Positions 8,869 through 18,236 are shown, numbered from the stretch's first letter. The stretch is 64,000 nucleotides of DNA from Filimonas lacunae (GCF_002355595.1 NZ_AP017422.1:7258823-7322822), one strand, 5' to 3'. Program-made: numbers and translations. The notes: generated by a model not told the origin, from the letters alone.

Positions 8869-11800
8869 ATGAACCAACCACAACCTTCTGCGCAAATTTT
8901 TCAAACCAAAGGTCCCGGCCGCTGGCAACGCTTCAAATGGGGCGGTCGAATTGTTTTATTCCTGGTAATTCTTGCAGGTGTAGTGCTGTATCTCTCGCTG
9001 CATAATGCCTACATGCCCTCCCTACCTCAACTGAAAGACCGGAATGAATTACTGAAAAGCGCTTTACAGGATAAACCCATCTTTTATAAAGAGTCCAGGC
9101 TGGGCAAGCAATACCGGGGTTTCCGTAGTTTTATCACTAAACAATGGAACAGGGGAAACGGTGTAGGACAACGCAATGAACGTTTAGATTTGTCAAACTC
9201 CCCTTTATTCAGCGATAGCCTGGGGGTGCGGGCTGCCTTCTATGTTGCCTGGGATGCGCAATCGTATTTTTCTTTAAAGCGCAATATCTCTCATGTAAAC
9301 CTGGTGATACCGGAATGGTTTTTCCTGGATGCCAATACCGATACACTTACTGTAAACATTGATGTAAGGGCATTTAGCCTGATTAAAAAGTCGGGCGTTA
9401 AAGTAATGCCCATGCTCACCAACTTTTGTGTAGATAAATTCAGGGGGGATGTTATACACCGTATACTGCACGATCCGGCCAAGAAGGCACGTTTAATTAA
9501 TGATATTTCCCGGTTTTTACTAGCCAATCATTTTCAAGGTATCAACATTGACTTTGAAGAGTTGCAGGAAGAAACAAACGAACCATTAGCATTGTTTCAG
9601 CAGGAATTATACGAAAGTCTGCACAGCAAAGGCTTAATGGTAACACAGGATGTGGCGGTGTTTAATGAAGATTATGATTATCCCACACTGGCAAAATATA
9701 ACGATTATCTCTTTTTAATGGCTTATGACGAGTTTTCTACCAACACTCAGCCAGGGCCTGTAAGCAGTCAGAAGTGGATTGAAGCTGCGGTGGATCATAT
9801 CGCTAAACAAGTGCCTTCCGATAAAATTGTATTGTGTATTGCGGGTTATGGGTACGACTGGCCGCAGGGTAAAGAAGCTGCTAACGTAACATTCCAGGAA
9901 GCAGTGAGTATTGCACGTGAGCGAAAAGTGGAAACTGATTTTGATAACAATACTTATAATATCAAGTTTTCTTATGTAGATGACAACAATGTTCCACACA
10001 CGGTATTTGCTACCGATGCCGCTACTAATTTTAATACACTACGCTTTGCTACTGAGTATGGGTTAGCCGGAACAGCTTTATGGCGTTTAGGAAGTGAGGA
10101 TAGCCGTATCTGGGATTTTTATGATAAGCCCATGACCAAAGCAGCCTTACGAAAGTTTGATTTTAGTGAGTTTAGCCGTGTAGAAAGCTCTGACGACGTA
10201 GATTATATAGGAGAAGGTGAAGTGCTGGATGTAGTAGCTACACCGCGGCCCGGCCATATTTCTACGGAACTGGATACTATTGATATGCTGATTAGTGAAG
10301 AACATTATGATTCTTTACCTTCTATGTATGTAGTTCAGAAATGGGGTAAACCCATTGGTAAAAAAATGGTGTTGACTTTTGATGATGGTCCTGATCCTGT
10401 TTATACAAAGCAAATACTGGATACACTGGCTAAGTATAAAGTGCCGGCGGCTTTCTTCCTGGTGGGCCTGGAAGCGGAGAATAATATTCCTTTAGTAAAA
10501 AGAATATTTAAAGAAGGGCATGAAATAGGTAACCACACTTTTACGCATCCTAACATGGCGCGTGTAAGTGAACAACGTGCCTTTCTGGAAATGGATGCAA
10601 CACGGCTGTTACTAGAGTGTTTAACGGGGCGCAGCACTATTCTTTTCCGTGCGCCTTACAATGCTGATAGTGAACCTGAAACCATAGAAGAGCTGGTGCC
10701 TGTAGCATTAAGTCGTACACGTAATTATTTAACTATTGGTGAAAGTATTGACCCTAACGATTGGGAAGCAAGCATTGATCCTAATCTGAATGCAGATACT
10801 ATTTTCAATCGTGTGGTCCGTTTCCAGGACAGAGGTAATGTAATTCTGTTGCATGATGCCGGCGGCCCCCGTGAGCATACGGTAGAAGCGCTGCCCCGTA
10901 TTATCAAGTATTTCCGTAGCAAGGGATATACATTTACCACTATTGCCGATTTGTTAGGCAAAAACAAAGACGAGTTAATGCCGCCTGTGCCTAAAGGCAG
11001 TGGTTTTGATATTATACAATCTAATTTTTTACTGGTACAAATCGGCTATTATGGTAGCCATGTTCTGTTCGCGCTTTTTATTGTATTCCTGATACTAAGC
11101 ACTATCCGGCTGCTGGTAATGGCAGTACTGGCCATTTTGCAAAAGCGAAAAGAGCAGAAGCTGGCCGCATTGCCGGCGCTTTCTACAGCTAATGAAAGCC
11201 TGCCGCTTGTTTCTATCATTGTACCTGCTTATAACGAAGAAGTAAACGCAGTAAGCTCTTTGCAAAACCTGTTGCTGTGCGATTATCCTTTTTTCGAAAT
11301 ACTGTTTATTGATGATGGTAGTAAAGACAGTACATATGAAAAAGTTTCACAGGCATTTGCCGGGCACAGCCAGATAAAAGTATTTACCAAACCTAATGGA
11401 GGTAAAGCCTCTGCATTGAACTATGGTATCAATCAATCTCATGCCGATTTTGTAGTATGTATTGATGCAGATACCCAGCTACGCCCGGATGCGGTAGGGT
11501 TGCTGATGCAACATTTCCTGCGTCCTCTACAACCAGGGCAGCCGCAAATGGGCGCTGTGTCCGGAACAGTTAAGGTGGGTAACACAGTAAATATTCTTAC
11601 CAAATGGCAAAGCATTGAATACATTACCAGTCAGAATTTTGATCGCAAAGCGTTTGCCTATATCAATGCCATTACTGTGGTGCCTGGTGCCATTGGGGCA
11701 TTTAGAAAAGATGCGCTGATTATGGCAGGTGGGTTTACTACCGATACACTTGCCGAAGATTGCGACATCACTATCCGTATACTAAAAGCGGGTTTTGTAG

Positions 11801-12291
11801 TGGCCAATGAGTCTAAGGCTTATGCGTATACAGAAGCGCCGGAAACGTTAAAGCAATTTATGAAACAGCGTTTCCGCTGGAGCTTTGGAGTTATGCAAAC
11901 GGTATGGAAAAACAAGGATGTTACCTTTAACTTCCGGTATAAATCCCTCGGATGGCTTGCTTTTCCCGATATATTATTATTTAAGTATGTAATTCCCTTT
12001 TTCACACCATTGGCCGATTTGCTAATGATTATTGGGTTATTTACCGAAAACGCTACCCGTATTGGTAAGTATTACCTGCTATTTACAGTGGTAGATGCGG
12101 CTATTGCGCTATTCGCATTTTCGCTGGAAAGCGAAAAACCCGGGAAATTAGTATGGATGTTACCTCAAAGATTGGTGTATCGCTGGCTTTTGATGGTAGT
12201 ATTAATACGTTCACTGTTAAGGGCTGTTAAGGGAGAATTGCAGCATTGGGGCGTATTAAAGCGCACGGGTAATGTGAAACAGATGAGGTAA
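8869..12291 (+). CDS. Trifunctional GH18-like / polysaccharide deacetylase / GT2 glycosyltransferase
   Basis: This 1140-residue membrane protein carries three enzyme modules. A transmembrane anchor (about 25-45) leads into a GH18-type domain with the DFE catalytic motif (Asp228, Glu230) and LMAYDEF. A NodB/CE4 deacetylase follows, with DDGPDP at 505-510, the metal pair His556/His560 in HTFTH, and RAPY at 594-597. After a second hydrophobic block (about 727-755) comes a processive GT2 domain with VPAYNEE (785-), DDGS (815-818), DAD (866-868), ED (963-964) and QRFRW (1000-1004), and C-terminal membrane helices. The order resembles PgaB (deacetylase plus hydrolase) fused to PgaC (synthase), so I infer synthesis, de-N-acetylation and trimming of an extracellular amino-sugar polymer. 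The substrate is not shown. Confidence 0.9.
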   Translation: MNQPQPSAQIFQTKGPGRWQRFKWGGRIVLFLVILAGVVLYLSLHNAYMPSLPQLKDRNELLKSALQDKPIFYKESRLGKQYRGFRSFITKQWNRGNGVGQRNERLDLSNSPLFSDSLGVRAAFYVAWDAQSYFSLKRNISHVNLVIPEWFFLDANTDTLTVNIDVRAFSLIKKSGVKVMPMLTNFCVDKFRGDVIHRILHDPAKKARLINDISRFLLANHFQGINIDFEELQEETNEPLALFQQELYESLHSKGLMVTQDVAVFNEDYDYPTLAKYNDYLFLMAYDEFSTNTQPGPVSSQKWIEAAVDHIAKQVPSDKIVLCIAGYGYDWPQGKEAANVTFQEAVSIARERKVETDFDNNTYNIKFSYVDDNNVPHTVFATDAATNFNTLRFATEYGLAGTALWRLGSEDSRIWDFYDKPMTKAALRKFDFSEFSRVESSDDVDYIGEGEVLDVVATPRPGHISTELDTIDMLISEEHYDSLPSMYVVQKWGKPIGKKMVLTFDDGPDPVYTKQILDTLAKYKVPAAFFLVGLEAENNIPLVKRIFKEGHEIGNHTFTHPNMARVSEQRAFLEMDATRLLLECLTGRSTILFRAPYNADSEPETIEELVPVALSRTRNYLTIGESIDPNDWEASIDPNLNADTIFNRVVRFQDRGNVILLHDAGGPREHTVEALPRIIKYFRSKGYTFTTIADLLGKNKDELMPPVPKGSGFDIIQSNFLLVQIGYYGSHVLFALFIVFLILSTIRLLVMAVLAILQKRKEQKLAALPALSTANESLPLVSIIVPAYNEEVNAVSSLQNLLLCDYPFFEILFIDDGSKDSTYEKVSQAFAGHSQIKVFTKPNGGKASALNYGINQSHADFVVCIDADTQLRPDAVGLLMQHFLRPLQPGQPQMGAVSGTVKVGNTVNILTKWQSIEYITSQNFDRKAFAYINAITVVPGAIGAFRKDALIMAGGFTTDTLAEDCDITIRILKAGFVVANESKAYAYTEAPETLKQFMKQRFRWSFGVMQTVWKNKDVTFNFRYKSLGWLAFPDILLFKYVIPFFTPLADLLMIIGLFTENATRIGKYYLLFTVVDAAIALFAFSLESEKPGKLVWMLPQRLVYRWLLMVVLIRSLLRAVKGELQHWGVLKRTGNVKQMR

Positions 12292-12397
12292 TTGCGTAAA
12301 ATGTAAAACTTTTAAGCAGTTTTTTAACATCAAAAGTATTTTTGATACTATACAAAAAACTACCTTTACAATGTTTTTTAAGGGTTTAGGGTTGAAG

Positions 12398-12428
12398 TCC
12401 CTGCTATTCATAGCAGGGAATTTTTTTT
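12398..12428 (+). terminator. Terminator after the trifunctional glycosyltransferase
   Basis: TCCCTGCTA (12398-12406) pairs with TAGCAGGGA (12411-12419) around a TTCA loop, followed by eight T. Confidence 0.85.
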
Positions 12429-12513
12429 ATATAAGGTCCCATTTTTATATGTGTGGCAGGTGTTCTGGCTAATGAGATGTCTCTCATCACTACATTTACC
12501 AGAACAAATACCA

Positions 12514-13725
12514 ATGCTAATGCTAAGAGTTTTTCTCCTGATATTCTTTGGTACCTGGTTCCTGTTTGCCCAAAGCCAAAATCTTCCCAGCTTACTTACT
12601 GAAAAAAATATCAATGCCACTTTTGCTATTGCTGCATACGATGCCGAGGCAAAAGAATGGGGTATTGCTGTAGCTACTAATAACTTATATGTAGGAAACT
12701 CTACTATTTATATCCAGCCTGGTGTGGGGGCTATTGCGGTGATTGCCGAAACGGAACCCGCCTATGGTATTAAAGGGTTGCAACAACTACAAAAAGGCAA
12801 AACTCCTCAACAGGTTATACAAGAGCAATTAATAAAAGACGAAGATGCTACCTATCGCCAGGTTTGTGTAATCGATAGCATAGGTAATTCTTTTGCTTAT
12901 ACCGGCAACACGCTTACTTACTGGAAAGGGGTATCCTCCCATAAAACAGGGAAAGGATATGCGGTAATGGGCAACCAGTTAGCACCACATGTGTTAGATA
13001 GCCTGGCTATTGTTTTTGAACAAACCAAAGGAACGTTGGCACAAAGGCTTACAGCAGCCCTGGTTGCCGGACAACATGCAGGAGGACAAATAAATGGTAA
13101 GCAGTCCTGCGCGGTAATGGTAAAAGGCAGTAATAATGAATGGTTTAACCAGATAGATTTTCGTGTAGATAACTCCCACACTCCTTTTGAAGACTTACAA
13201 AAATTACTCAACTATCATTATGGGCGCATCCGGCTAAACCAGGCTATTTACCAGGTAAGGGAAGGGCGTATGGATAGAGGTGTACAACTGTTGCAGGAAG
13301 GTGAAAAACTGGTAAGTGGGTGGACGGGCATTTATGGAAAAATTGTGACTGCTTATCTGTTGCTTCATCAGGATAGCACTGCTGTGCAATGGATACAGCG
13401 CGCTTTACGGGAAGTGCCGGAATGGCGGGAAAATCTCCCGGCGTTTTATTGTTTGAAAGATGCACCTGGTATGCAAGGCCTGATACAATCCTCTTTTTTT
13501 ACTGCAAAAGACTGGATGGCTGCCATTCAGCAGTACCAGAACCTGGGTTTACATACAGAAGCAATTAATCTGGCTAAACAAACCCTGCAACAATATCCTT
13601 TGCATTCTTATATCTGGTATTTATTGGGAAAAAGCTACAAAGTAATTGGCTATCCTAAAGATGCAGCCAGTGCTTTCGCCCGTTCTTTACAGCTGGATCC
13701 TGCGAATCTGGAAGCCAGGCTGTAG
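12514..13725 (+). CDS. Secreted DUF1028 protein with C-terminal TPR repeats
   Basis: The 403-residue product starts with a signal peptide (MLMLRVFLLIFFGTWFLFAQ). Residues about 25-240 match DUF1028, an Ntn-hydrolase-like domain: NATFAIAAYDAEAKEWGIAVAT, YTGN, and the GQHAGGQINGKQSCAVMV core. The last ~80 residues hold a TPR-like repeat (WYLLGKSYKVIGYPKDAASA) ending in DPANLEARL. The frame is open upstream to 12451, but the ATG at 12514 gives a proper signal peptide. The biochemical role of DUF1028 proteins is not established. It forms its own unit after a terminator. Confidence 0.85.
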   Translation: MLMLRVFLLIFFGTWFLFAQSQNLPSLLTEKNINATFAIAAYDAEAKEWGIAVATNNLYVGNSTIYIQPGVGAIAVIAETEPAYGIKGLQQLQKGKTPQQVIQEQLIKDEDATYRQVCVIDSIGNSFAYTGNTLTYWKGVSSHKTGKGYAVMGNQLAPHVLDSLAIVFEQTKGTLAQRLTAALVAGQHAGGQINGKQSCAVMVKGSNNEWFNQIDFRVDNSHTPFEDLQKLLNYHYGRIRLNQAIYQVREGRMDRGVQLLQEGEKLVSGWTGIYGKIVTAYLLLHQDSTAVQWIQRALREVPEWRENLPAFYCLKDAPGMQGLIQSSFFTAKDWMAAIQQYQNLGLHTEAINLAKQTLQQYPLHSYIWYLLGKSYKVIGYPKDAASAFARSLQLDPANLEARL

Positions 13726-13792
13726 CCTAAAATACTTTGAATTTTATAATTTTTGCTTTGAATAGCGTAAGTGTAATCGTTCATCCGTCGTT

Positions 13793-13800
13793 TAATTTTG
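13793..13800 (+). promoter_or_regulatory. Candidate -7 element for the SDR-like gene
   Basis: TAATTTTG fits TAnnTTTG and ends 19 bases before the ATG at 13820. A clear -33 TTG at the right distance is missing. Confidence 0.45.
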
Positions 13801-13819
13801 TATTTACAAAAGACGGGTA

Positions 13820-14668
13820 ATGAATACTAAAAAAACATGGTTTATATCCGGCGCAAACAACGAACTAGGCATTAGCCTTGTAAAACAACTATTGCAGCTG
13901 GGACACAATGTGGCGGCAACTTCTCCCAACATCTACGACCTGATACAGACTATAGGTGACGACCATCCTGCTTTTCTTCCACTACAGCTGGATACTGCAT
14001 CTGATAGTGCTGTGGCACAGGTGTTGAAAAGCGTGAACGAAGTTTTTGGGCGCATTGATGTAGTGGTGAATAATGGAAGCTATAGCACTAACCGGAGTGT
14101 CTCATTACAACTGCGTAAAGAAACCAATCGGCACTTTGAAAAGAATGTATTTGGCACCTTACATGTTATCAGAAGAGCCATGCCTTATTTGCAGGCACAG
14201 CAATCGGGGCATATCATCAATATCGTTTCAGATGAAGGCGTAAATGCTGCTATAGGTTGGGCACCTGATGCTGCCGCTAAGCATGCGGTAATGGGCTTTT
14301 CAGAGGTGTTGTATAAAGATGCAGGAGCATTTGGCGCGCACGTAACGGTGGTAACGCCTGGCAGTTTTTGCCATGCTTCTGTGCCGGAGTCACTAATTAT
14401 CAGCAAGCGTCCTTTAGAAGCTTATGACGCTGTAAAAAGTTCACATGTAAAATACCTACAGGCTAGCGCGTTGCAGGCCACCAGTACCTGCCGGGTTGCT
14501 ATGGGCATTATTGATGTGGCCGAAGAGGATAATCCACCTTTATACTTAGTTGTAGGTAACAGTTCTGGCAAAGAAGTAAAAGCAGTAAAATGGCAATCAG
14601 AAGCTGCTTATGCTGCAAAATTCTTTTATACACCAGCGGATTATGGAGCCTTGATCGGTAGCAATTAG
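13820..14668 (+). CDS. Short-chain dehydrogenase/reductase-like protein lacking the catalytic Tyr
   Basis: The 282-residue product has an SDR Rossmann fold: FISGANNELG at the start, VNNGS near residue 90, and Ser137 and Lys154 of the usual catalytic set. The Tyr four residues before the Lys is Asp150 (PDAAAK), and the second Gly of the TGxxxGxG cofactor loop is Glu. Both changes argue against normal dehydrogenase activity. It may be a binding or regulatory pseudoenzyme. The residues around are well kept (KHAVMGFSEVL), so the gene is not simply decaying. Confidence 0.85.
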   Translation: MNTKKTWFISGANNELGISLVKQLLQLGHNVAATSPNIYDLIQTIGDDHPAFLPLQLDTASDSAVAQVLKSVNEVFGRIDVVVNNGSYSTNRSVSLQLRKETNRHFEKNVFGTLHVIRRAMPYLQAQQSGHIINIVSDEGVNAAIGWAPDAAAKHAVMGFSEVLYKDAGAFGAHVTVVTPGSFCHASVPESLIISKRPLEAYDAVKSSHVKYLQASALQATSTCRVAMGIIDVAEEDNPPLYLVVGNSSGKEVKAVKWQSEAAYAAKFFYTPADYGALIGSN

Positions 14669-14710
14669 CAGAAACCGTAACTTTGGGAATATCACCTTAA
14701 ACCTTTCGTC

Positions 14711-16231
14711 ATGAAACCTGCCCAAAGTTTCTACAGCTTGCTTGCTGTACTATGTATAGTTTTTGCATCCTGCAACAATAGCACTAAGCCGCCGGCGTCT
14801 CAAGTGATTACCCCTGCTAACCTGACCGAACAATATTTTGCTATCAGTACAGATGTGGATACTACACTTACCACAAAAGAGGGCATTAGAGTGCATATCC
14901 CGGGAGGAAGTATACAAGCTGATGGAAAGCGGGTAACAGTGGTTATTAAAGAAGCATTGTCGTTATATGATATGCTTAACGGTGGCCTTACTACCATGTC
15001 TGGTAAGGAGTTATTGCGCAGCAATGGTATGTTTTACATTTCTACTAAAGAAGCTTCTAAAATTGTAAAGCCGTTACAGGTAGAGGTGCCTGCTGTGTAT
15101 GCTGATACCAGTATGAAGTTGTATAGTGGGGTGGAAAAAGAAGGAAGAATTGATTGGGAAGAACCTAAATCGCTTCAAAGCAGTGATACTGCCAATTGTG
15201 ACGCACGGCTTTTATTTAATAATAACTGTGCTTCCTGTCATGCAATAGCTAAAAAACTTACTGGGCCTGCTTTGGCTAATGTGGAAAACAGATGGCCCAA
15301 CAAGCGACATTTAATTGAGTTTATAAGAAACAACCAGGCTGTGATTCATAGCGGAAAATGTGCCTATGCTGTTTGTCTTTATGATGAATATAACAAAACG
15401 CCTATGAATACATTCCCTTCACTTTCTGATGATGACATTGAATGTCTTTTGAAATATTTTAGGCGAGAAACAGAAAGGCTGGGGGTGACGGAGTTTCCAA
15501 AGAAAACTTCAGCGGCTGAAGATTCTACTAATCTGGCATACCTAGAGAAGTTATGGGCTAAAAGGGAAGCATACATGGAGGAAAATGGGGCTAAAGTTGA
15601 GTACAATAGAAATTACGATACCGCTTTTACTGTAAGCGTCGATTCTTTGTTAGTGCAGCCTGTTATTATCGATACAAAAAAAGTCGTGCCACCTTATGAA
15701 AATGCTGAGTATTATAAGATTACTATTAATACGTATGGCTGGCATAACATTGATTGTATACTGGATATGCCTGATGTTGCCAATAGTAAGTTGGTAGTTA
15801 AAAAGAAAGGAGTTTATAGTGATGTGATTAATATGTATCTGGTCATCCCTTCCTATAAAGTATTTGTAGAAGGTGGACTTCTTGAAAACAAAGTAGATTA
15901 TGGTTTTTATGCAGTCGATGGAAACATTTCATTGCCTATGAATAAAGATGCTTTTATTATTGCAATAGGAGAAAAAGGGGGTAGGATCTTTTATGGGCAG
16001 CGATATTTTAGAACATCGCCCACACAAACGATTGAAATGTCTATTGAAGAGGTTAGTAAAAGGGAATTAGAAAAGAACTTGGAAAACTTAAAAATGGAAG
16101 ATGCCACTTTCGAAGTAAAAAAGACAAAGCACTTTAAAGACATGAAAGCGCTGGACAAGGAAATAGAGCGAATGAAAGAAAAAGTGAAAGGGGTGATTTG
16201 TAATTGTCAACATCCTATAGGTGGGGCTTAG
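14711..16231 (+). CDS. Lipoprotein with a c-type cytochrome motif
   Basis: The 506-residue product has a lipoprotein signal (lipobox FASC, Cys about 21). Residues about 40-135 form a beta domain seen in many Bacteroidota envelope proteins (EGIRVHIPGGSI ... ALSLYDMLNGGLTTM). A haem c site CASCH lies at 173-177 in a short cytochrome c domain (NNNCASCHAIAKKLTGPAL ... FIRNN). A long beta region follows, then a Lys/Glu-rich helix near the C-terminus (ELEKNLENLKMEDATFEVKK). It probably sits in the periplasm on a membrane and handles electrons or haem, but its partner is unknown. Confidence 0.8.
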   Translation: MKPAQSFYSLLAVLCIVFASCNNSTKPPASQVITPANLTEQYFAISTDVDTTLTTKEGIRVHIPGGSIQADGKRVTVVIKEALSLYDMLNGGLTTMSGKELLRSNGMFYISTKEASKIVKPLQVEVPAVYADTSMKLYSGVEKEGRIDWEEPKSLQSSDTANCDARLLFNNNCASCHAIAKKLTGPALANVENRWPNKRHLIEFIRNNQAVIHSGKCAYAVCLYDEYNKTPMNTFPSLSDDDIECLLKYFRRETERLGVTEFPKKTSAAEDSTNLAYLEKLWAKREAYMEENGAKVEYNRNYDTAFTVSVDSLLVQPVIIDTKKVVPPYENAEYYKITINTYGWHNIDCILDMPDVANSKLVVKKKGVYSDVINMYLVIPSYKVFVEGGLLENKVDYGFYAVDGNISLPMNKDAFIIAIGEKGGRIFYGQRYFRTSPTQTIEMSIEEVSKRELEKNLENLKMEDATFEVKKTKHFKDMKALDKEIERMKEKVKGVICNCQHPIGGA

Positions 16232-16267
16232 TGTTGTTATGTTACAAATCAATAAAATATTTTTAAT

Positions 16268-16275
16268 TACCTTTG
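16268..16275 (+). promoter_or_regulatory. Candidate -7 element for the RNA-repair genes
   Basis: TACCTTTG fits TAnnTTTG, 124 bases before the RNA ligase ATG. No clear -33 element at the standard spacing. It would give a leader of about 115 bases in which I see no strong structure. Confidence 0.4.
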
Positions 16276-16399
16276 CTACTTTTTAAATAACACTGTAAGT
16301 TTTGAGCCATGTAATGTCACACACATATTCATGTTAATGAAAGCCTTCCTTCTCAGGGACAGGCGGTGACTTTTATTGTTTTAACTAAAGAAATATTAC

Positions 16400-17110
16400 A
16401 TGGCCATTTCAAGAAAATATGGCCGTACATATCATTATCCATTTTCGCCGGGTACTACCAGTGACGACAGAATTATTGTTGATTACTGGAAGTATGTAAG
16501 TGCGATGAAGGAGTTGGTACATACGGAAAAGCTGGATGGAGAAAATAATTGCTTATCCAGGCTGGGTGTTTTTGCCCGTTCTCATGCGGCACCTACCACT
16601 TCGCCGTGGACCGAAGATTTACGGCGATACTGGCAACTGATTAAAAATGATTTGGGTGTGCTGGAAGTATTTGTGGAAAACCTATATGCAGTGCATTCTA
16701 TTGAATATAAAAACCTTGATCATCACTATTATGTGTTTGCAGTGAGAGAGGGGGAACATTGGTTGGGTTGGGAAGAAACAAAGTTTTACGCTGCTATGCT
16801 TGATTTGCCGGTAGTGCCGGAAATAAAAAGGATGACACCTCCGCATCAACAGGCAGTGTTTGAAAGTGAAGTGAAGCAAATAGTACAGGGAAGTGGCATG
16901 TTGATGCCTTTTGATGCAGCAAGTGGAGTGCCTGTGACAATGGAAGGCATTGTCACAAGAAATGCCGAAGGCTATGCAATGGAGGATTTTGCGTGTAATG
17001 TGTTTAAATATGTTCGCAAAGGGCATGTAAAAACAGATGTGCATTGGACGCGCAACTGGAAAAGGGCTTCCTTAAAAAATGAAGGAGGAAAGTATGTGGA
17101 CAATCGGTAA
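16400..17110 (+). CDS. Small ATP-dependent RNA ligase
   Basis: The 236-residue product has the nucleotidyltransferase motifs of RNA ligases in order. Motif I KLDGEN has the adenylated Lys at 44, motif III VFVEN has Glu93, motif IV MEGIVTR has Glu182, and motif V NVFKYVRK has Lys203 and Lys207. It consists of the catalytic domain with almost no C-terminal extension. Such enzymes seal 5'-phosphate and 3'-OH RNA ends through ligase-AMP and RNA-AMP intermediates. The next gene, overlapping by 17 bases, encodes an end-healing HD-kinase, so the pair should be able to heal and seal broken RNA. Confidence 0.85.
   Translation: MAISRKYGRTYHYPFSPGTTSDDRIIVDYWKYVSAMKELVHTEKLDGENNCLSRLGVFARSHAAPTTSPWTEDLRRYWQLIKNDLGVLEVFVENLYAVHSIEYKNLDHHYYVFAVREGEHWLGWEETKFYAAMLDLPVVPEIKRMTPPHQQAVFESEVKQIVQGSGMLMPFDAASGVPVTMEGIVTRNAEGYAMEDFACNVFKYVRKGHVKTDVHWTRNWKRASLKNEGGKYVDNR
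17081..17093 (+). promoter_or_regulatory. Strong Shine-Dalgarno deciding the HD-Pnk start
   Basis: GAAGGAGGAAAGT directly precedes the ATG at 17094, inside the end of the RNA ligase gene. Such sites are rare in this phylum, and it favours 17094 over the ATG at 17079. Confidence 0.6.
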
Positions 17111-18197
17111 AGAGAAAAGCTGGGAATACCTGGAGCGTACATTTGAATGGGTGGCTATTATGAAAGAGGTACCACAGGATGCACGTCATCATGCCGAGGG
17201 TAATGTGGCCATTCACACCCGTATGGTGCTGGATGCGTTGATAAAGGAACCAACGTATGCACAATTGTTGCCACAGCAACAGGAAATTTTATGGGCAGCG
17301 GCATTGTTGCACGATGTAGAAAAGGCTACTACCACGATAACAGTGCCTGATGGTAGTATTACGTCACATGGGCATGCCAGAAAAGGAGCTATGAAAGCCA
17401 GGCAGCTATTATACAAAGAGATAGATACCCCTTTTTCTATAAGGGAAAGTGTGGTGAGCCTGGTGCGGTATCATGGTTTGCCTTTGTGGTTGTTTGAAAA
17501 GCCCGATCCGGTAAAGGCGGTTGTGATGGCCAGCCTGGAAATAAATATGCAATGGCTGGCTTTGCTGGCAAGGGCGGATGTGTTGGGCAGGGTTTGTGCC
17601 GATCAGGCGGAATTGCTGTATCGTATTGACTGCTTTGAAGAGTTCTGTAAAGAGCATCATTGCTGGGGTGTTCCTTTTCATTTTCCTTCGCCTGCTGCCA
17701 GGATGTATTATTTTTCGCAGCAAGAAGGCTACACCGGATATGAGCCTTTTAAAACAGCTGTCGCAGAAGTGATTATGATGAGCGGCTTGCCGGGTTCGGG
17801 AAAAGACAGTTACGTTAGAAGGCACTATAAGGACAAACCTGTTGTTTCGCTTGACCAGTTACGTACAGAAATGGGTATCGCTGCTACCGATAAAAACGGA
17901 AACGGAAAGGTGATTCAGGCAGCTAAAGAGCAGGCCCGGGAAATGTTAAGAAAACAAACCGGTTTTGTGTGGAATGCTACCAACATTACCCGGCAAATGC
18001 GTATGCAGTTAATAGAGCTGTTTATGGCCTATGATGCCAGCGTAAAAATTATTTATATAGAAGTTCCTTATAATAAATTACATGGGCAAAATAAAAGCAG
18101 GAACGAAGTGGTACCTGCTGCTGTAATAGATAAACTGGCTGGCAAACTGGAGGTGCCAGCCTTGTGGGAGGCGCACGAAGTAGAATATTATGCTTAA
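17094..18197 (+). CDS. HD-Pnk: HD phosphoesterase plus polynucleotide kinase
   Basis: The 367-residue product combines two end-healing modules. The N-terminal HD domain has HHAEGNVAIHT (metal His) and LLHDVEK with His73-Asp74, then HGHARKG and VRYHG. The C-terminal P-loop kinase starts at about 225 with Walker A GLPGSGKDS (231-239) and continues with SLDQLR and WNATN, as in T4 Pnkp-like kinases. The same architecture was characterised in Runella slithyformis HD-Pnk, which removes 2',3'-cyclic or 3'-phosphates and phosphorylates 5'-OH ends. It overlaps the RNA ligase gene, so the two are translated together. I infer repair of RNA cut by ribotoxins or RNases. Confidence 0.9.
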   Translation: MWTIGKEKSWEYLERTFEWVAIMKEVPQDARHHAEGNVAIHTRMVLDALIKEPTYAQLLPQQQEILWAAALLHDVEKATTTITVPDGSITSHGHARKGAMKARQLLYKEIDTPFSIRESVVSLVRYHGLPLWLFEKPDPVKAVVMASLEINMQWLALLARADVLGRVCADQAELLYRIDCFEEFCKEHHCWGVPFHFPSPAARMYYFSQQEGYTGYEPFKTAVAEVIMMSGLPGSGKDSYVRRHYKDKPVVSLDQLRTEMGIAATDKNGNGKVIQAAKEQAREMLRKQTGFVWNATNITRQMRMQLIELFMAYDASVKIIYIEVPYNKLHGQNKSRNEVVPAAVIDKLAGKLEVPALWEAHEVEYYA

Positions 18198-18203
18198 TAA
18201 ATA

Positions 18204-18236
18204 ACCCGCCATATCCTTTGTGGCGGGTGTTTAATT
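18204..18236 (+). terminator. Hairpin ending the RNA-repair unit
   Basis: ACCCGCCA (18204-18211) pairs with TGGCGGGT (18221-18228); the tail GTTTAATTGT is only moderately T-rich. Confidence 0.6.
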
